Shown here piece by piece: positions 20,701 to 25,355 of a stretch of 25,355 nucleotides of DNA (position 1 is the first letter of the stretch; each line of letters opens with the position of its first letter). Under the pieces are notes generated by a model that was not told the DNA's origin, ran no database searches, and worked only from the letters and a program-made list of their open reading frames with translations. Origin of the DNA: Entrophospora sp. SA101 (taxonomy: Eukaryota; Glomeromycota; Glomeromycetes; Entrophosporales; Entrophosporaceae). The translations under genes and the position numbers were made by a program. The stretch spans positions 1-25,355 of the forward strand of contig CAUDNR010000744.1 in the NCBI GenBank assembly GCA_958430865.1, written 5' to 3'.

Positions 20701-23700
20701 TGTAAATCTTTGAATTTTAACTTTTGTGTTATCATCATTATTATCATTATCACTTTTTTCTTTATTTGTATTAGATTCCTTTGGCCAAATAGGTGTGACC
20801 GCCAATCTTTTTATCTCAATATCTTTAAGATTATTTATGGCAAGATATTTAATTAATTGCATATGATCCCAACTTCCTTGACAAATTAATCGATCAAATA
20901 TAAGTTGCAATTCAACATGCTAAATTAATTATCCATTTAATTAGTTAATTAGCTAATGTGATATATAGCTTATGACAAATAATAATAAACATTACAATTA
21001 CCTTTCTAACTCCCAAGAATAAAAGAATATCATCATTTATTTTATGTTGAAATTTTATAATAGGCAAATCAGGGAATAAATTGACACTTGGAAAATAGGA
21101 CTCGTCGGGTACTTTCATGCCAAATGTAGTCGGTATGCAATTTTTTTGAAATAGCAATTGTTTGATGGTTTCTTGATCCGTTTTAGAGATGCTTTTAAAA
21201 TGACGCGAAACTATCCCAAAGAACTTTTCTGAAAAAGCAGGGTCTTGTTCTAATAAAGGTTTTGAAGATATAAATTGAACCCAAGCAACCAATGTAAGCT
21301 CTATCCAACCTCTAATAAAAATAAATAAATTAAAATAAAATAATAATTAAAATATATTAGCAATTATTATAAAGATTTATTATTGTTGTTTTTAAATCCC
21401 CTCCTCATTCATTCACTTACCTAAAATAGATTTCGAAATCTTTTTTATTAAGATGTTTACTTATCGAATATGGTAAGACACTTGATGGAAGGTCTACGTC
21501 AGGTGGAATTATAGATGGATTTATAAAGTAGGAAATGCAATTAAGGGGTAAGTCAACATCTTTAACTCGTACTATAACTAGTCTCATAAAATTTTGAATT
21601 TGATCTTCTGTGACTAAGTTTTTAGAACGATAATTTATCCACCATTTAAATAAACTTATTATCTCCTGTTCGTTTAATATTCGACTTTCCAATTCCACAA
21701 AGAGATCATCTAACGAGATTTCAGAAATAAATCTTAGTGTATCTTTTGCCTTTTTAAAAAATTCATCACATTGACTTAACAATAATGGTGCAACAGTAGG
21801 AATTGTCTTTATAAAAGGTGACATTTCTGGATTTGGTATCCGTACAGATTTAATTGGTAAAACGCCACGGCTAGATAATATTGATAGTGAAGCTTGCGTA
21901 CAGTTAAAAAATTGTGATTCGCTGATTCTTGAAATCATATTGTTAGGTGTGCTTAGCTTGAATGAAAAATGAGCTAAAGCGTGTGCAGCACGACTTTGAA
22001 AATACTCAAAAGCTGATTTTATTGGCTCGTCATCTGATTTTGATGTACCAGAACCAATAATCTCTCTATATAGTTTTGAAACTTGCGACAGCTCATCATC
22101 GTATATTATACGAGCCAATACTCCAGCCAAACATAACATTCCTTTATTATAGACTGCCAAAGTTTTGTCTACCAAATCTACAGATTCACGTTCAACCTAT
22201 AATTTTTACAAATACAATCAATACATATTCATTTATTTAAATATTTACATATGTAAATTAGAAATATTCACTTACTGTAGGAATTACTCTGGCAGCCAAA
22301 TGTGCAGAACAACCTGTTGTTTGATGAGTTGGGAATCCTATAAATATTCTACCTTGTCCAGGAAATGGTAATAAATCCTTGAATACTTCTGAAATTTTTT
22401 TATCGTAATCACCGGAGGAATTATGTTCGTCAAAACCAGTAAAAATCATTTGTATTTTGGTATTCTTTGGTGGTCTTTTTTTGGTAGATCGTTCCATTTC
22501 TAGACTAAATGCTTCAGGAATATATAAATCCAAGTTACCACTGGCAATTCTCAAGAAAATGGTCGTTTGTTCTGATGAAAATGAAGTTATTGGAGTTCTT
22601 GACTTTAATAATTTTGTTGGGGTGACTAATCTGTTAACGTCTAATTGTACTGTAAAAATGTCTACAGTTTTCAATTTGAACATATTGTCTGGCGAAGTTG
22701 TATTTATTCCAGAATCAATTGACATTGATCGTGATACACTCGTTTTTTTTGTTAATTGAATTACTCGTATTTCATTGAAGTAAACTGTAACCTCACGAAG
22801 ATTTCCAGTAAAACCCTAATTATATAACAGCATTACCAATATTACAATAAAATATCTATATTTAAAATGGATATACAAGAAAGCTTTACTTTAAAATATT
22901 GATTTAGATATAAATTGTTACCAATGAAGTTGCTAAAAAGCGACCAAAAGATTCTATCTCAGGTAACTAAAAAAAATAATAATATGAAATTTAAGTATTT
23001 TTATGGACATCTATTTATATTAAAAAAATTAAAGAAAAAAAAACAAATTTACCTTTTCTTTTTCTCGTGTGTCCATCAAAAAAGTTGTCCAAGTTGTATC
23101 ATCTTGTTTGATATTACTTCGTTTGGCGAACAGTTGATCACCACGCCAATAAAAAGCCATACCTTGAGTACCCGACGATACACTACAAAATATAATGATA
23201 AAATGAATGTGTTAAATGATTATATCATTAAATAACATATTTATTGTATACATTCACTATCCATTTATATATTTATTCATATACATAAACAAATAATATA
23301 TTTACAAAGGAGCATCACAGACTGAAAACAATGAATAAAACCCAACACCGAAGGCGCCGATCTAATAATTTATTTACAAATAAAAAATAAGTAAAAATTA
23401 CAAACGAAATTCATATGCATAAAAATAATTTAAATTATTTGATCAAACCTTTTGTTCATCAGGATTCCCTTCGGCGATTTTCTTCAATCTATTCCAATCT
23501 TCAGACCGAAATACAAAGCCGTTGTTTTTAAATATTATTCTGACACATTTTTCTGATAAACAGATATTATTATCACTGTTTGGTGTATATTTTTCGGTCA
23601 TAAATATTATTTCAACATTTGTGGCTTTAGCATCATCTAAAAATCAATAATAGATTTTATATAGTTTAAAGGTAATTAATTTTTACTCAAGGAAAATGAT

Positions 23701-23956
23701 AAAATGCACAAAATGATGATATGCACATAATGATACCTGAGTTTTGTAATAACTCTCTAAAAACTACAAATTCAGCAGAGTATCTAATAATAAAAGGTAT
23801 TTTTATTAAGTATTTAATGAAGGCTGAAAAAGGTAGATAATTAAAAACTAACTACCTTGCTAATATTTTATCAATCAAGTGCCTCTGATTGACTTCGACT
23901 CTCTCTTCACCAGTTTCATTGGAAAGCACTTCCTGACGAAGTTTGTCTAAAGACAT
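17752..23956 (-). CDS. Large sacsin/HSP90-type ATPase protein (fungal DUF3684-like) with CUE-like segment and C-terminal HELAH motif
   Basis: Fifteen exons on the minus strand (23856-23956, 23737-23783, 23449-23636, 23306-23361, 23053-23182, 22922-22966, 22276-22815, 21421-22196, 21002-21311, 20607-20919, 19979-20519, 19432-19894, 18356-19349, 17910-18274, 17752-17826) join in frame to 1647 residues. Residues 1 to about 190 are an HSP90-type ATPase domain: ELLQNSDDA (44-52) and KIGAFGVGFYSLFSV (from 112) bind ATP-Mg in sacsin-like proteins. A long unique middle follows. Residues about 1367-1411 look like a CUE ubiquitin-binding fold (QSTFPECDPNYIKSCL, then VANKLAEQDYP), just after a basic NPKRPR. 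The end carries FCHELAHNFVTQHNSQHE (1606-1623), an HExxH motif with a third His ten residues after the first. I recognise the architecture as the fungal family named DUF3684, whose role is unknown to me. A chaperone or quality-control role is inference. Confidence 0.85.
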
Positions 23957-24577
23957 GCTTAAAAAGATGAAAATTCAAATTAAAAATAAACCAAGAAAAA
24001 TTCGTCATTTTTGATTTCGTATTTATAACAAAAAATTTTGGTCATTGAAAACTTTTGGAAAATCAAACGGTGATCACTGGTATGAAGGGATTGTCCGAGC
24101 TAACCAAGTTTGGAAACTATCAACAGACTTTTTGCAAAATATTTCCCAAATTTGGTTAGCACAAACAACTCCCGCTTTATAATAATACGCTGAATAGTAG
24201 AATAAAAAATATGCATTGCATGTACATTATTATATTATTTTAGCAATTGCCATATTAATATTTCAGCCACAAACCTTAATTGTATACTTTTTGTTCCAAA
24301 TCTGACACATAGGATTTCTTCTAGAAAAGATTAGACTCGGAAATTAATTACCTCTTTTTTGGTTATTACAACCGATGATCCCTTGCCCTATTTGTCAAAT
24401 TTTATTATTTTTTGCCATTTTCTCTGAACTTTATAATAAAAGAAACTGTTGATATTTCTGTATGCCTGGTAGTTTCTTAAAGCAAATTCCCAAAATAGAC
24501 TTGATATCCAAATATTGAAAACCTTTCCATCTAAGTTTTATTTAATCCTGCTGGACTAGATCTTTTCACCACATCTA
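23957..24577. other. Spacer with a small imperfect inverted repeat
   Basis: This is the upstream region of the large ATPase gene. An inverted repeat pairs GCTAACCAAGTTTGG near 24100 with CCAAATTTGGTTAGC near 24155; the arms extend weakly to TTGTCCGA and ACAAACAA. It may be a very short element of about 80 bp. I see no gene. Confidence 0.45.
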
Positions 24578-24716
24578 TACATGAAGTCAAAACTATTTCA
24601 ACCATTTGCAGATCTGGTCAAAATAGGGTTGAAATAAGGTCGAAACTGATTTTTACTATGTAGTTGCCTCAAGTCGAAATATTTCGACTTTGGTGTTTTA
24701 ATTTCGACTTCATGTA
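24578..24716. mobile_element. Short TA-flanked inverted-repeat element with internal palindrome
   Basis: The left end TACATGAAGTCAAAACT and the right end read in reverse, TACATGAAGTCGAAATT, agree at 15 of 17 bases, with TA outside each end (24576-24577, 24717-24718). The element is 139 bp long. It contains a perfect 20-base palindrome at 24671-24690 (AAGTCGAAATATTTCGACTT), so the GAAGTCGAAA-type motif occurs several times. Confidence 0.65.
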
Positions 24717-24718
24717 TA

Positions 24719-25153
24719 GTAATGACTAATGAATATCGATCTTTGTAAGCTTGTGTATGATGTTTCCAACAGGCTAGGCCTGTAAAATCAATCCAATAGA
24801 ATTATCAATGAAAATGGCAAGATAATTAGTGTCAAAGTACATGTTACTGTTGAGTGTATCAACCCATCATGCATGTCATTTAAGTGTGAAAGCCTCAGGA
24901 TTCTCATTCAGCAACTGCAATTGCTGGTACAGTCCCAGGTGAAAGTAATGGCGTGAATATTTGAATTACTTATTCAGGCATAATACCATAAAGCGTTCAT
25001 TTATAATGTTTATTTGTGAGTCGCATAAATATAGTAACCATAAAAGTAAATAAATAAATAATGATCGTCATCAGTGTTTTTTGTTTACCAGTCAGACAAG
25101 ATTTCACGCGATCGACATGTCTACTACTACTGTCATAGCTATGTACCTTATAG
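24719..25153. other. Spacer before the Tc1-like frame
   Basis: No gene is recognised. A stop-free frame at about 24793-24960 (NRIINENGKIISVKVHVTVE...) has no start and matches no family I know. Confidence 0.4.
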
Positions 25154-25355
25154 TTGGAGTTGATAATTTGTTGTGACACACACTGTAGGACCGCCACCGA
25201 AATGAAAGCTATTTTAGAAGAAAAATACCAAGATCTCGAAGTTAGTGAGGGGACTGTTCGCCGTGAGCTTTCCAACCTCGGTTATGTTGCTACTCTTCCC
25301 AGAAAAGTTCCTCTTCTAACAGAACAAGCAAAGATTAACCGCTTGTCATGGGCAC
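25154..25355 (+). pseudogene. Tc1-like transposase N-terminal part, cut by the window edge
   Basis: The frame opens after a TAG at 25151 and runs off the right edge. The first ATG is at 25202. It reads CRTATEMKAILEE, VSEGTVRRELSNLGY, PRKVPLLTEQAKINRLSWA, which is the second helix-turn-helix and the start of the DDE domain of Tc1/mariner transposases. The catalytic residues would lie beyond the window. The first helix-turn-helix expected upstream is not in this frame, so the copy is truncated, frameshifted or interrupted by an intron; the edge prevents a decision. Confidence 0.7.

Noticed and set aside
22457..22759. 100-residue plus-strand open frame
   Set aside because: Antisense shadow of exon 7 of the large ATPase gene.
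22915..23235. 106-residue plus-strand open frame
   Set aside because: Antisense to ATPase exons 5 and 6 and the introns beside them.

Overview
The window looks like nuclear DNA of a fungus, most likely an early-diverging one of the arbuscular-mycorrhizal (Glomeromycotina, Rhizophagus-like) type. This rests on very AT-rich DNA, many short GT-AG introns inside conserved eukaryotic genes, a large fungal protein with an HSP90-type ATPase N-terminus, and spacers full of short TA-flanked inverted-repeat elements. The taxonomic call is inference; the eukaryotic and fungal character is directly supported by the genes.

Layout, left to right. 1-588: AT-rich spacer. 589-1303 (+): a short Eaf7/MRGBP-type NuA4 subunit whose first 48 residues, first intron and promoter are a copy of the peflin gene near 8.4 kb. 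1687-3153: a 706-bp sequence present twice, with no difference I can see, carrying the C-terminal end of a PIF1/Helitron-type helicase. 3154-4506 (-): exostosin-family (GT47) glycosyltransferase. 4606-5278: TA-flanked element. 5447-6726 (+): peroxisomal-type mitochondrial-carrier-family protein with a polyQ insert. 7099-8438 (-): peflin-like penta-EF-hand protein, seven exons. 8439-11669: a gene-free spacer built largely of small transposable elements. 11670-13033 (-): electron transfer flavoprotein alpha subunit. 13280-14243 (+): SAP18, divergent from ETFA with 246 bp between the start codons. 14633-16867 (+): UTP-glucose-1-phosphate uridylyltransferase, eight exons. 17074-17521: TA-flanked element with long inverted ends. 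17752-23956 (-): a 15-exon gene for a protein of about 1647 residues with an HSP90/sacsin-type ATPase domain, a CUE-like segment and a C-terminal HELAH motif. 23957-25355: spacer with further small elements, then the beginning of a Tc1-like transposase frame cut by the window edge.

The genes are ordinary eukaryotic housekeeping genes, each with its own promoter, and there is no operon logic. What stands out is how mobile and duplicated DNA has reshaped the neighbourhood: one gene has taken over the promoter, 5' UTR, first intron and N-terminus of a gene about 7 kb away, a Helitron tail has been duplicated up against a stop codon, and at least seven small inverted-repeat elements sit between genes.

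All exon joins were worked out by eye from GT-AG sites, reading phase and family conservation. Every multi-exon model closes in frame from ATG to stop, but none has been tested against transcripts.
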